Assembly (NCBI RefSeq): GCF_016863655.1
Contig: NZ_BOPH01000022.1
Span: 210,660 to 274,659, forward strand
Length of the DNA stretch: 64,000 bases
Direction of reading: 5' to 3'
DNA from: Virgisporangium ochraceum
GTDB lineage: Bacteria; Actinomycetota; Actinomycetes; Mycobacteriales; Micromonosporaceae
Positions within the stretch are counted from its first letter, which is position 1. Each line of letters opens with the position of its first letter. The position numbers and the translations under genes were made by a program. Shown one piece after another: positions 17,861-26,781 of the stretch. The notes under the pieces were generated by a model. That model was given only the letters and a program-made list of their open reading frames with translations. It ran no database searches and was not told the origin of the DNA.

Positions 17861-19213
17861 TCAGACCTCGTAGGGCTGCACCACGATGAAATGGTCGCCG
17901 AGCGCCATGAACTGCAGGGCGATGCCCTCGGCGGGGCCACCCGCGTACATCTCCCGCGAGATGCGCAGCTGCGTGCTGGCGGTCACCCGCATGCCGGCGG
18001 TCCAGGCGACGAGCGCGTTCATGTCGGCGTAGGTCGGTCCGCGCACCGGCAGGGTCACCGGCGTCCCCCGGGTCATCACGACGACGGTCCCCTGGCCACC
18101 GACCTCCAGGTGGAACATGCCGCCGCCGGGGATGGCCGGGCTCTCGATCCGCTTGATCTCGGTGTCGAGGCCCGCGTCGAAGGCGAGGACGTTGCTGGCG
18201 TTGAGGCACAGGCGCTGCCCGGTGAGGTGCAGGAGGTGGACGTCGGCCGCGTTCTCGGCGAGGTAGACGTCACCCTGGCCCCTGCAGGTCATGAGGCGCA
18301 GCTGCTGGCCGGTCATCGCGCCCTCGAACAGCGCTCTCAAGCCGCCGGAACCCTTGTACTCGAACTTCACGTCGCCCTGGTAGGCGACCATCGACCCGCG
18401 CCGGGCGTGGCAGTCGGGGCCGAGCGTGACCCGCACGAGGTAGGGGTTCTGCCTGACCCAGCGCTGGCCGGGCTTGTCGACCTGCTGGAAGGCGGAGAGT
18501 GCGGCGAGGGCACCGGGCGGGGTACCGGCCACGGGAGCGCGCTGCCGGGCGCCGGGTCCCGGCGGCGGTGCCGATGGCGGCGCGGCGGGCGGCGGCGCGG
18601 CCGGCGGCGGGTGCGGTGCTGGCCGACCCGGAGGTGCCGCGGGCGGTTCGGGTGCCGCCGGCGCTGGTGAGTCCTCGTCCGCCTCCTGGTCGACGGTGCC
18701 GCCGAAGGAGCGGATCAGGTCGGCGAGCCCGCCCGCGAAGCCCTGCCCCACCGCCCCGAAGCGCCAGCCGTCCTTGCGGTACAGGTCTGCGACGATCACC
18801 GCGCGTTCGGCACCGAACTCGCCACCGGCGAACGCGTACCGGACGACCTCCTCGCCGTCGACCACCAGACGGACGTGCCCCGCCCGGATGCCCGCCGCCG
18901 TCCCCGCGGAACCGGTCGCGGCGCAGAACGACAACCGGGCGATCGACGTCGGGACCTTGTCGAGCAGGACGCGGAACGAATCGGTGTCGCCCGGCCGCGG
19001 GCCGAGCTTGCGCAGCGCGCCCTCGGGCGACTCCGGCTGGTTGAAGAACACGAAGTACCGGTCGTCGGAGAGGCGACCCCCGGCGTCGAGACCGAAGCAC
19101 GAGATGTCCCACTCCACGCCCGCCCCGTCGAGATGGACCCCGACGTAGAGGTCGGTGGCCGCGGTCAGCGCCGACAGCCTGCTCTTCTGCCCCTTGACGA
19201 AACGCTGCGACAC
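17861..19213 (-). CDS. TerD-AIM24 fusion protein
   Basis: 450 residues in three parts. Residues 1-180 are a TerD/TerZ-type domain: AATDLYVGVHLDGAGVEWD, RYFVFFNQPESPEGALRKLG, and FGAERAVIVADLYRKDGWRF near its end. These beta-sandwich proteins bind calcium and occur in tellurite-resistance and stress operons. Residues about 185-250 are a Pro/Ala-rich linker. Residues about 255-450 match the AIM24 (mitochondrial biogenesis) family found widely in bacteria: VAYQGDVKFEYKGSGGLRA, LAENAADVHLL, GPTYADMNALVAWTAGM. GTG 19213 has a GGGGAGG site 5 bases upstream. Other ter genes are absent nearby. A cytoplasmic stress-related role is inference. Confidence 0.88.
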   Translation of the reverse strand: MSQRFVKGQKSRLSALTAATDLYVGVHLDGAGVEWDISCFGLDAGGRLSDDRYFVFFNQPESPEGALRKLGPRPGDTDSFRVLLDKVPTSIARLSFCAATGSAGTAAGIRAGHVRLVVDGEEVVRYAFAGGEFGAERAVIVADLYRKDGWRFGAVGQGFAGGLADLIRSFGGTVDQEADEDSPAPAAPEPPAAPPGRPAPHPPPAAPPPAAPPSAPPPGPGARQRAPVAGTPPGALAALSAFQQVDKPGQRWVRQNPYLVRVTLGPDCHARRGSMVAYQGDVKFEYKGSGGLRALFEGAMTGQQLRLMTCRGQGDVYLAENAADVHLLHLTGQRLCLNASNVLAFDAGLDTEIKRIESPAIPGGGMFHLEVGGQGTVVVMTRGTPVTLPVRGPTYADMNALVAWTAGMRVTASTQLRISREMYAGGPAEGIALQFMALGDHFIVVQPYEV

Positions 19214-19259
19214 CCGGACCTCCCCCGCGATCGTCCCCTCGGTCTCCGACCAGGGTAGG

Positions 19260-19290
19260 AGGCGCCCGCCGCACCGGGCGGCGGGCGCCT
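19260..19290. terminator. Perfect 13-bp hairpin
   Basis: The 13-base arm at 19260-19272 (AGGCGCCCGCCGC) pairs perfectly with 19278-19290 around a five-base loop. It lies 50 bases beyond the stop of the leftward antitoxin-like gene and ahead of the TerD-AIM24 start. It is a likely intrinsic-type terminator, without a T-tract. Confidence 0.6.
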
Positions 19291-19302
19291 CACGGGGTCA
19301 CC

Positions 19303-19351
19303 GGCTCTACTGCTGTACCGGCGCTACCGCTGCACGGCGCTACTGCTGCGA
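19303..19351. repeat. Three imperfect 16-17 bp tandem repeats
   Basis: Units at 19303-19319, 19320-19335 and 19336-19351 share the pattern GGCGCTACYGCTGYA. The third unit contains the stop codon of the antitoxin-like gene. This looks like replication slippage. Confidence 0.55.
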
Positions 19352-19525
19352 GGTGTCGCCCTCACCCGTGCGCTGCTGGGCGAAGTCGACGCCCTTGTCG
19401 ATGTGCTCGTCGTACTTGCCACCGGTGCGCTTGTCGGCTTCCTCGCCGGCCCGGTCCAGGCCCTTGTCCACCTGCTCGTCGTGCTGGTCGGCGAAGTCCT
19501 TGGCGCGGTCCATGAAGTTACCCAC
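19340..19525 (-). CDS. Small antitoxin-like protein (MT0933/Rv0909-like)
   Basis: 61 residues, highly charged and helical, with the pattern FMDRAKDFADQHDEQVDKG and KYDEHIDKGVDFAQQRTG. This resembles the MT0933-like antitoxin family of actinobacteria. GTG 19525 has a GAGAGGAG site 6 bases upstream; the frame is open further upstream but without support. In mycobacteria the relative is paired with a START-like toxin (Rv0910); no such partner is adjacent here. Many actinomycetes keep this as a stand-alone stress-type protein, so an antitoxin role is not established. Confidence 0.75.
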   Translation of the reverse strand: MGNFMDRAKDFADQHDEQVDKGLDRAGEEADKRTGGKYDEHIDKGVDFAQQRTGEGDTSQQ

Positions 19526-19637
19526 GGTGCGCTCCTCTCGTGATCGGTGCTCCGGTTCGAGATACCCGGTTGTCACGGCGCTACTCCTGTGAGAGCAGTG
19601 CTCCCATCCCGGACGGGTGATCCGCCGGTGTTGCGTG

Positions 19638-19656
19638 TTAGGTTTGCCTTACCTGC
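19638..19656. promoter_or_regulatory. Iron box (IdeR/DmdR1 site)
   Basis: TTAGGTTTGCCTTACCTGC matches the 19-bp iron-box consensus TTAGGTTAGGCTAACCTAA at 14 of 19 positions, including the whole left half TTAGGTT. It lies 107 bases upstream of the siderophore-interacting protein gene. DtxR-family repressors bind such sites with Fe2+, so that gene should be induced by iron starvation. Confidence 0.8.
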
Positions 19657-19762
19657 AGGCGCCGGCGGTACCGCTCCGGCGGCCTGTCATGATCGGACTG
19701 GGTTGGCCCGGTACACACCGGGGAACACACGTCGAAACGGCACCGCGTCGAAAGGTCATCGG

Positions 19763-20608
19763 ATGACTGAGGCTCCAACGCGCCGCCGGCCGCGGGCGAC
19801 CACCGGCTTCGTGCGGACCGTCGAGCGGGTGACCCCGCACATGGTCCGGATCGTCTTCGGAGGGCCGGAGCTCGACGGGCTGGCCGCCGGGGAGTTCAGC
19901 GACGAGTACATCAAGATCCTGTTCGCGCCGCCCGGGGCGACCTACCCCGAGCCGTTCGACCTGGGCACCATCCGCGAGACGATGCCCCGCGACCGGTGGC
20001 CGACCACGCGCACGTACACCGTGCGCCGGTGGGATCCGGCGAACGCCGAGCTCACCATCGACGTCGTCACCCACGGCGACGAGGGGCTGGCCGGCCCGTG
20101 GGCGATGCGCGCGCAGCCGGGTGAGGTGGTGCGGTTCATGGGACCGGGCGGCGCCTACCGCCCCGACCCCGCCGCCGACTGGCACCTCCTGGTCGGCGAC
20201 GAGAGCGCCCTGCCGGCGATCGCCGCGTCGCTGGAACGACTGGCGCCCGGAGCGAGAGCACATGCCTTCGTCGAGATCAGTGATCCGGCGGAAGAGCAGA
20301 AGCTCGACTCCCCCGGCGACGTCGACCTGCGCTGGCTGCACCGCGGCGACGCCCGGCCCGGGTCGCTCCTGGTGCCCGCCGTCACCGGGTTCGAGTTCCC
20401 GGCCGGCACCCCGCACGTCTTCCTGCACGGGGAAGCCACGTTCGTGCGCGACCTGCGCCGTCTGCTGTACATCGAGCGCGGCATCCCGCGTGCCGGCCAG
20501 TCGATCTCCGGCTACTGGCGCGTCGGCCACGACGAGGACCGCTGGCAGGCCACCAAGCGCGAGTGGAACGAGAGCATCGAGCGCGAACAGGACACGTCCG
20601 CCGGCTGA
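19763..20608 (+). CDS. Siderophore-interacting protein (ferric-siderophore reductase)
   Basis: 281 residues. The N-terminal FAD-binding domain (about 15-135) contains the flavin motif TRTYTVRRWD and the GPWAMRAQPGEVVRFMGPGG loop. The C-terminal SIP NAD(P)H-binding domain (about 140-270) carries HLLVGDESALPAIAASLE and FLHGEATFVRDLRRLL. Such enzymes reduce Fe3+-siderophores in the cytoplasm to release iron. ATG 19763 is preceded by AAAGG; the frame stays open upstream to 19547 but without homology. The iron box at 19638-19656 supports iron-dependent control. No siderophore biosynthesis or uptake genes are nearby. Confidence 0.93.
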   Translation: MTEAPTRRRPRATTGFVRTVERVTPHMVRIVFGGPELDGLAAGEFSDEYIKILFAPPGATYPEPFDLGTIRETMPRDRWPTTRTYTVRRWDPANAELTIDVVTHGDEGLAGPWAMRAQPGEVVRFMGPGGAYRPDPAADWHLLVGDESALPAIAASLERLAPGARAHAFVEISDPAEEQKLDSPGDVDLRWLHRGDARPGSLLVPAVTGFEFPAGTPHVFLHGEATFVRDLRRLLYIERGIPRAGQSISGYWRVGHDEDRWQATKREWNESIEREQDTSAG

Positions 20609-20650
20609 TCACCCGGGCCGGGGCCACACCGGGCAACACCGCGCGGGCGG

Positions 20651-21298
20651 TCAGCGCACGGCGTGACGCCACGGGGCGACGCCGAGGCGGCCCGTGGTGC
20701 CCAGGTCGATCGGACCGTCGGGACGGACCACCTGGGGCGGCTGCCCCGGAGCGGGCACGACCTCGAGGTACGTGCCGCTGACCGGGTCGGTCGTCAGGTC
20801 GGTCACCTTGTTCCGCCACACCAGACCGGCCACCAGCCGCTCGCCGGGGGCGGCGGTCACGGGCGTGGGCGGCGCGTCGAAGGAGTCGAGGGTCGCGATG
20901 CCGGACGATCCGCGGCCCACCGTCACCGGGAGCGGTCGCCGGTCGTCGCCGAGTAGGCGCACGTCGGGGTGGCCGTTCATCGTGAACGGTGCCGTGCCGC
21001 AGTTGACCAGTTCGATCCCCATTGCCCGCAGGCCCATCGCGGCGTCGACGGCTCCCGTCCGCACGAGCATTCCGGACGGTGGGCACGCCCCGGGCGCGCT
21101 CCCGCTGGGCGCGCCCGCGCTTCCAGTCAAGCCCGTAGACGGGACCGGCGACGGGACCGGCGAACCGGTCGCGGCCCCGGCCGCACGGGGCTCCGGCTCG
21201 CCGGCGAGCTCGCGGCGGGCGTCGTCGACCAGGGCGCAGCCGGCCAGGGTCGCCACGAGGGCGGCGCCCGCTAGGAGCCTGGCGAGGGACCGGATCAC
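20651..21298 (-). CDS. Lipoprotein with DUF4232-like domain
   Basis: 215 residues. An N-terminal signal with lipobox LVATLAGC (Cys about residue 21) indicates attachment to the outer face of the membrane. A Ser/Pro/Gly-rich spacer follows (about 35-75), then a C-terminal beta-rich domain with two cysteines (ACPPSGMLVR and LVNCGTAPF) in the pattern of DUF4232 proteins. GTG 21298 is chosen; the frame remains open upstream with antisense-type residues. The function of the family is unknown. It lies 42 bases beyond the siderophore protein stop in convergent orientation. Confidence 0.8.
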   Translation of the reverse strand: MIRSLARLLAGAALVATLAGCALVDDARRELAGEPEPRAAGAATGSPVPSPVPSTGLTGSAGAPSGSAPGACPPSGMLVRTGAVDAAMGLRAMGIELVNCGTAPFTMNGHPDVRLLGDDRRPLPVTVGRGSSGIATLDSFDAPPTPVTAAPGERLVAGLVWRNKVTDLTTDPVSGTYLEVVPAPGQPPQVVRPDGPIDLGTTGRLGVAPWRHAVR

Positions 21299-21360
21299 CG
21301 GGTGATTCTCGCGGATCGGTGTGCGAATCCTGTGACGGACGTGTGCGGATGCGATCCCGG

Positions 21361-22736
<1,376 letters not shown>

Positions 22737-22740
<4 letters not shown>

Positions 22741-23837
22741 GAACCCAGCTCCAGAACGGTTCGCACGCCGGTTCCGGCGCGCAGGTCGACGATCGCTTCG
22801 TTGATCTCGTGCAGGGGACGGCGTGCGGTGACCATGCCGGCGAGGTCGAGCCGGCCGGCGCGCCACAGGTCGAGGATGCGCGGAAAGTCCCGGTGCGCGT
22901 TGGCCGACCCGAGATAGCACCCGATGAGCTTCTTCTCGTAGAACGCGTGCACCAGCGCCCTGACCGTCACGGTGTCCGATGTGGACGGTATGCCGACCAT
23001 GACCGTGGTGCCGCCGTTGCGGGTCGCCTTCATCAGGCTCTCCACGACGTCGCCGCGGCCGACGGCGTCGAACGCGAAGTCGGCGCCGCGCCCGTCGGTG
23101 AGCGAGCGCGCCAGCTTGTCCACCGGGTCGGTCGACGGGTCGACGGCGTGCGTCGCGCCGAGGGTCAACGCGCGCTCGCGCCGCGACGCGTTGAGATCCG
23201 CCGCGACGACCGTGGTCGCGCCGGCCACGACGGCCGCCTGGATGATCGACAGCCCGACCGCGCCGAGCCCACTGACCACAATGGACGATCCGGCCGGCAC
23301 CCGTGCGGTGTTGAACACCGCGCCGAACCCCGTCTGCACGGCGCAGCCGACGACCGCGGCGATCTCGGTGGGAACATCGTCCGGGACCCGCACCGCGGCC
23401 TCCGCCGGCACCACCGTCGACTGCGCGAACGCCGACAGCACCAGCCCGCGCCGCACCGGCTCGCCCTTCCACGTCAGCCGCGTCGACCCGTCCGGGTAGG
23501 CACCGCCGACCATCCCGGCGAAGCGCTGGCACAGCGTCCGCTCGTCGCGGGCGCACCAGTAGCAGCGGCCGCACGACGGCGCCATCGTGAGCACCACCCG
23601 GTCGCCGGGCGACAGGTCGGTGACGCCCGGACCGACGGCGCCGACCACCCCGGCCGCCTCGTGCCCCAGGATCACCGGCAGCCCGGTGCGCAGCGAGCCG
23701 TCCAGGTAGTGCAGATCGGAGTGGCAGACCCCGACGTGCGCGAGGTCGACGCGCACCTCACCGGCGCGCGGCTCGTCCAGGTCCACGTCGTCGACGGTCA
23801 GTTCGGCGCCGACCGCGGTCATGATGGCGGCTTTCAT
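22737..23837 (-). CDS. Zinc-dependent alcohol dehydrogenase (MDR superfamily)
   Basis: 366 residues. Catalytic zinc ligands are in VGVCHSDLHY and GHEAAGVV. The structural zinc lobe is CGRCYWCARDERTLC with four cysteines. The Rossmann motif is VSGLGAVGLSIIQAA. The overall pattern resembles NDMA-type/class III-like actinobacterial alcohol dehydrogenases. It overlaps the HMG-CoA-lyase-like gene upstream by ATGA and the aldehyde dehydrogenase downstream by GTGA, so the three are translationally coupled. It likely oxidises an alcohol intermediate of the catabolic pathway encoded around the GntR regulator. Confidence 0.94.
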
Positions 23838-24784
23838 GAGGCGGCCCCCGAGGCGTAGGCACGCTCCGCCGACAGTGCACCTGGGAAGTCGCCGGCCCTA
23901 CCCAGCAGCGCCGGTAGCGTCATGTCGAGCTCCTTGCCGATGAGCGCCGCCGCACCGACCAGCTTCCCGAGGTCCAGTCCGAAGTGGACGCCCGAGCGCC
24001 GCAACGCGTACGCGAGGTCCTCGGTCGCGATGTTGCCCGTGGCCGCCGGCGCGAACGGGCAGCCGCCGATGCCACCCGCGCTGCTGTCGAGCGCCGCCGC
24101 GCCCAGGGACACCGCCGTCAACGCGTTGGCGTACCCGGTGTTGCGGGTGTTGTGGAAATGGAAACGCAGGGGCAGATCGGTCACCGCGCGCACCGCGTCC
24201 ACGAGCGCCGCGACGTCCGCGGGGACGCCGACCCCGATCGTGTCGGCCAGCGCGATCTCGTCGGCGCCCGCCTCGGCGCACCGACGCGCGAGCGACGCGA
24301 CCGTCGCGACCGGCACCTCGCCCTCGAACGGGCACCCGAAGCTGGCGCCGATCGTGGCGGTGACGCGCAACCCGCCGTCACGGGCGCGCCGGCTGATCGT
24401 CCCGAACGAGTCGACCGCCTCGGCGATCGACATGCCCTGGTTGCGTTGGCAGAACGTCTCCGACGCGACGACCACGACGTTGGCCTCGTCGACCCCGGCG
24501 GCCAGTGCGCGGTCCAGACCACGCTCGTTGACCACCAGCCCGATGTAGCTGACCCCGCGGTCGCGCGGGACACCCGCCATGACCTGCTCCGCGTCGGCCA
24601 TCTGGGGCACCCGCTTCGGGTGCACGAAGCTGGTCGCCTCCACGCGGCGCACTCCGGCGTCGACCAGCGCCTCGATGTATGCAATCTTCGCCGCTGTGGA
24701 GACCAGGGTGGACTCGTTCTGCAGCCCGTCGCGCGGGCCGACCTCGACGATCTCCACGGCGGACGGGGGCGTGCCAGATGCCAT
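23834..24784 (-). CDS. HMG-CoA-lyase-like protein (TIM-barrel aldolase)
   Basis: 316 residues. Signatures of the HMG-CoA lyase branch are EVGPRDGLQNE near the N-terminus, metal ligands in RFHFHNTRNTGYAN and the active-site cysteine loop GGIGGCPFAPAATGN. The reaction is cleavage of a branched 3-hydroxy-3-methyl acyl-CoA to acetyl-CoA and a keto product, or of a related citramalyl-type substrate. ATG 24784 starts in a good context; an in-frame TTG at 24826 has no support. It is divergent from the GntR regulator, with two copies of a 12-base motif between them and a third inside this gene. A CoA-transferase across the divide could supply its CoA thioester. Confidence 0.92.
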   Translation of the reverse strand: MASGTPPSAVEIVEVGPRDGLQNESTLVSTAAKIAYIEALVDAGVRRVEATSFVHPKRVPQMADAEQVMAGVPRDRGVSYIGLVVNERGLDRALAAGVDEANVVVVASETFCQRNQGMSIAEAVDSFGTISRRARDGGLRVTATIGASFGCPFEGEVPVATVASLARRCAEAGADEIALADTIGVGVPADVAALVDAVRAVTDLPLRFHFHNTRNTGYANALTAVSLGAAALDSSAGGIGGCPFAPAATGNIATEDLAYALRRSGVHFGLDLGKLVGAAALIGKELDMTLPALLGRAGDFPGALSAERAYASGAAS

Positions 24785-24886
24785 GGTCCTGTCTAACACC
24801 TGCAGAGAGATGTATGCAATCTCCAAGAAATGCAGGCCAGAACCCTTGTGAAGTGCCGGGAGGATCGACTACATGTATGCAATCAC
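24675..24886. promoter_or_regulatory. Three exact ATGTATGCAATC motifs, candidate GntR operators
   Basis: ATGTATGCAATC occurs at 24675-24686, 24810-24821 and 24875-24886. The core TGTATGCA is one base from the palindrome TGTATACA seen in FadR-type GntR sites. The third copy is 15 bases upstream of the GntR start, the second 25 bases upstream of the HMG-CoA-lyase start, and the first inside the lyase coding region. The layout suits looping repression of both divergent operons. Confidence 0.65.
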
Positions 24887-24901
24887 TGATCGGAGGGGTC
24901 A

Positions 24902-25573
24902 ATGACGGCAGCCAGCGACCGCGCGGTGAACCAGCTGCGCGAGCGGATCCTCGGCGGGGAGTACGTCCCCGGCGAGCGGCTGGCCGAGGTCGAGCTCGCC
25001 GAGAAGCTGGGGGTCAGCCGCACCCCCGTCCGGGAGGCGCTGCGTCGGCTCGCGGCCGAAGGGCTCGTCGACATCACCGCCAACAAGGGCGCCCGGGTCG
25101 TCGAGTACCCGCGGACGGACCTGGAACGCATCTTCGAGATCCGGGCCCGGGTCGAGGGGCTGTCGGCCCGGATCGCCGCCGAGACGGCCACCGAGGCCGA
25201 CATCGACCGGCTCGAACACATCGCGACCGTGCTGAAGGACCACTCGGAGGCCGGCCGGTTGGAGGAGGTGTACCGCCTCAACGGCGAGTACCACGCCACC
25301 CTCAACGGGCTGGCCGGCAGCACGGTCGTCACCGCCACCGTCAACCAGCTCATCCACAGCTCGGTGCTGGTACGCACCCTGCACGCGTTCGACGACGCGG
25401 CCCGCCGCCGCAGCGTCGCCCACCATCTCGAGATCGTCGCGGCGCTGCGGGCGCGCGACGGCGAGTGGGCCGAGGCGGTGATGTGCGCGCACCTGCTGTC
25501 CGCGCGCGCGTCGCTGCTCGGGCCCCGCCGCCCGAGGGGCGCCGCGTACGAAAACCATGAGGAGACCGCATGA
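24902..25573 (+). CDS. GntR-family regulator, FCD (FadR/VanR) subgroup
   Basis: 223 residues. The N-terminal winged helix (about 10-75) includes LAEKLGVSRTPVREALRRLA. The helical FCD effector domain (about 85-215) has metal-ligand-type histidines, for example HATLNGLAGS and VAHHLEIVAALRARD. ATG 24902 is preceded by GGAGGGG. It lies between two divergent catabolic operons and overlaps the CoA-transferase gene by ATGA. It is therefore the first gene of the rightward operon and probably autoregulated through the ATGTATGCAATC sites. FCD regulators usually sense carboxylic acids. Confidence 0.94.
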   Translation: MTAASDRAVNQLRERILGGEYVPGERLAEVELAEKLGVSRTPVREALRRLAAEGLVDITANKGARVVEYPRTDLERIFEIRARVEGLSARIAAETATEADIDRLEHIATVLKDHSEAGRLEEVYRLNGEYHATLNGLAGSTVVTATVNQLIHSSVLVRTLHAFDDAARRRSVAHHLEIVAALRARDGEWAEAVMCAHLLSARASLLGPRRPRGAAYENHEETA

Positions 25574-26769
25574 CCCGAGCCTTGCCGCTACAGGATGTCC
25601 GTGTCATCGAGCTCGGCCAACTCCTGGCCGGCCCGTTCTGCGGCCAGGTGCTCGGTGACTTCGGCGCCGAGGTCATCAAGCTCGAGGACCCGAAGGCCGG
25701 CGACCCGATGCGCCAGTGGGGGCGCGAGAAGCCGTACGGCAAGTCGCTGTGGTGGCCGGTCGTGGCCCGCAACAAGAAGTCGGTGACGTGCAACCTGCGC
25801 ACCGAGGAGGGCCAGAACCTGGTGCGGGAGCTGGTGAAGCGCTCCGACGTGCTGCTGGAGAACTTCCGCCCGGGCACGCTGGAGCGCTGGAACCTCGCGC
25901 CGGAGCAGCTGTGGGAGCTCAACCCGCGCCTGATCGTCACGCGGGTCACCGGGTTCGGCCAGACCGGTCCGTACTCCGAGCGGGCCGGGTTCGGCTCGAT
26001 CGGCGAGGCGATGGGCGGCATCCGCTACGTCACCGGCTCGGCCGACGAGCCGCCGTCGCGCGCGGGCATCTCGCTCGGCGACTCGCTCGCCGCCCTGCAC
26101 GCGACCATCGGGACGCTCGTCGCGCTGCACGAGAGAACGTCGAGTGGACGCGGGCAGGTGGTCGACGCAGCGATCTACGAGTCCGTGCTGGCGATGATGG
26201 AGTCGCTGCTGCCGGAGTGGCAGGTGGCCGGGTACCAGCGCGAGCGCACCGGACCGGTGCTGCCGAACGTCGCGCCCAGCAACGTGTACCCGACGCGCGA
26301 GGGCGACAGCGTGCTCATCGCGGCCAACCAGGACAGCGTGTTCGGCCGGCTGGCGAACGTGATGGGCCGCCCCGAACTGGTCACCGACGGGCGCTTCGCC
26401 ACGCACAGCGCCCGTGGCGAGTACATGGAGGTCCTCGACGGCCTCATCGCCGAGTGGACGGCCGGCTTCGAGGCCGACGAGCTGCTCGAGGCCCTGCACC
26501 GCGGCGGCGTGCCGGCCGGCCGCATCTACAAGGCGAAGGACATGTTCGCCGACCCGCACTTCGCCGCCCGCGAGGCGATCGTGAAGCTCGCCGACCCCGG
26601 GTTCGGCGAGATCTCCATGCAGAACGTGTTCCCCAAGCTGTCGGCCACCCCCGGTGCGGTGCGGTCGACCGGGCCGGACCTCGGCTCCAGCAACGACGAC
26701 ATCTACCGCGGCCTGCTCGGCCTGGGCGACGACGACGTTCGTCGGCTCAGCGACGCCGGCGTCATCTAG
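25570..26769 (+). CDS. CaiB/BaiF-type (class III) CoA-transferase
   Basis: 399 residues with class III CoA-transferase features: VIELGQLLAGPFCGQVLGDF at the N-terminus, KKSVTCNLRTEEG, LLENFRPGTLERW, and the catalytic aspartate in SLGDSLAALHATIG (D171). It would transfer CoA from an acyl-CoA donor to a carboxylic acid, activating a pathway intermediate. It overlaps gntR by ATGA and precedes hydantoinase A by 12 bases. Its presence beside an HMG-CoA-lyase-like gene suggests activation of a branched carboxylic acid followed by carbon-carbon cleavage. The substrate is unknown. Confidence 0.94.
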   Translation: MTRALPLQDVRVIELGQLLAGPFCGQVLGDFGAEVIKLEDPKAGDPMRQWGREKPYGKSLWWPVVARNKKSVTCNLRTEEGQNLVRELVKRSDVLLENFRPGTLERWNLAPEQLWELNPRLIVTRVTGFGQTGPYSERAGFGSIGEAMGGIRYVTGSADEPPSRAGISLGDSLAALHATIGTLVALHERTSSGRGQVVDAAIYESVLAMMESLLPEWQVAGYQRERTGPVLPNVAPSNVYPTREGDSVLIAANQDSVFGRLANVMGRPELVTDGRFATHSARGEYMEVLDGLIAEWTAGFEADELLEALHRGGVPAGRIYKAKDMFADPHFAAREAIVKLADPGFGEISMQNVFPKLSATPGAVRSTGPDLGSSNDDIYRGLLGLGDDDVRRLSDAGVI

Positions 26770-26781
26770 AGAGGAGACGCG

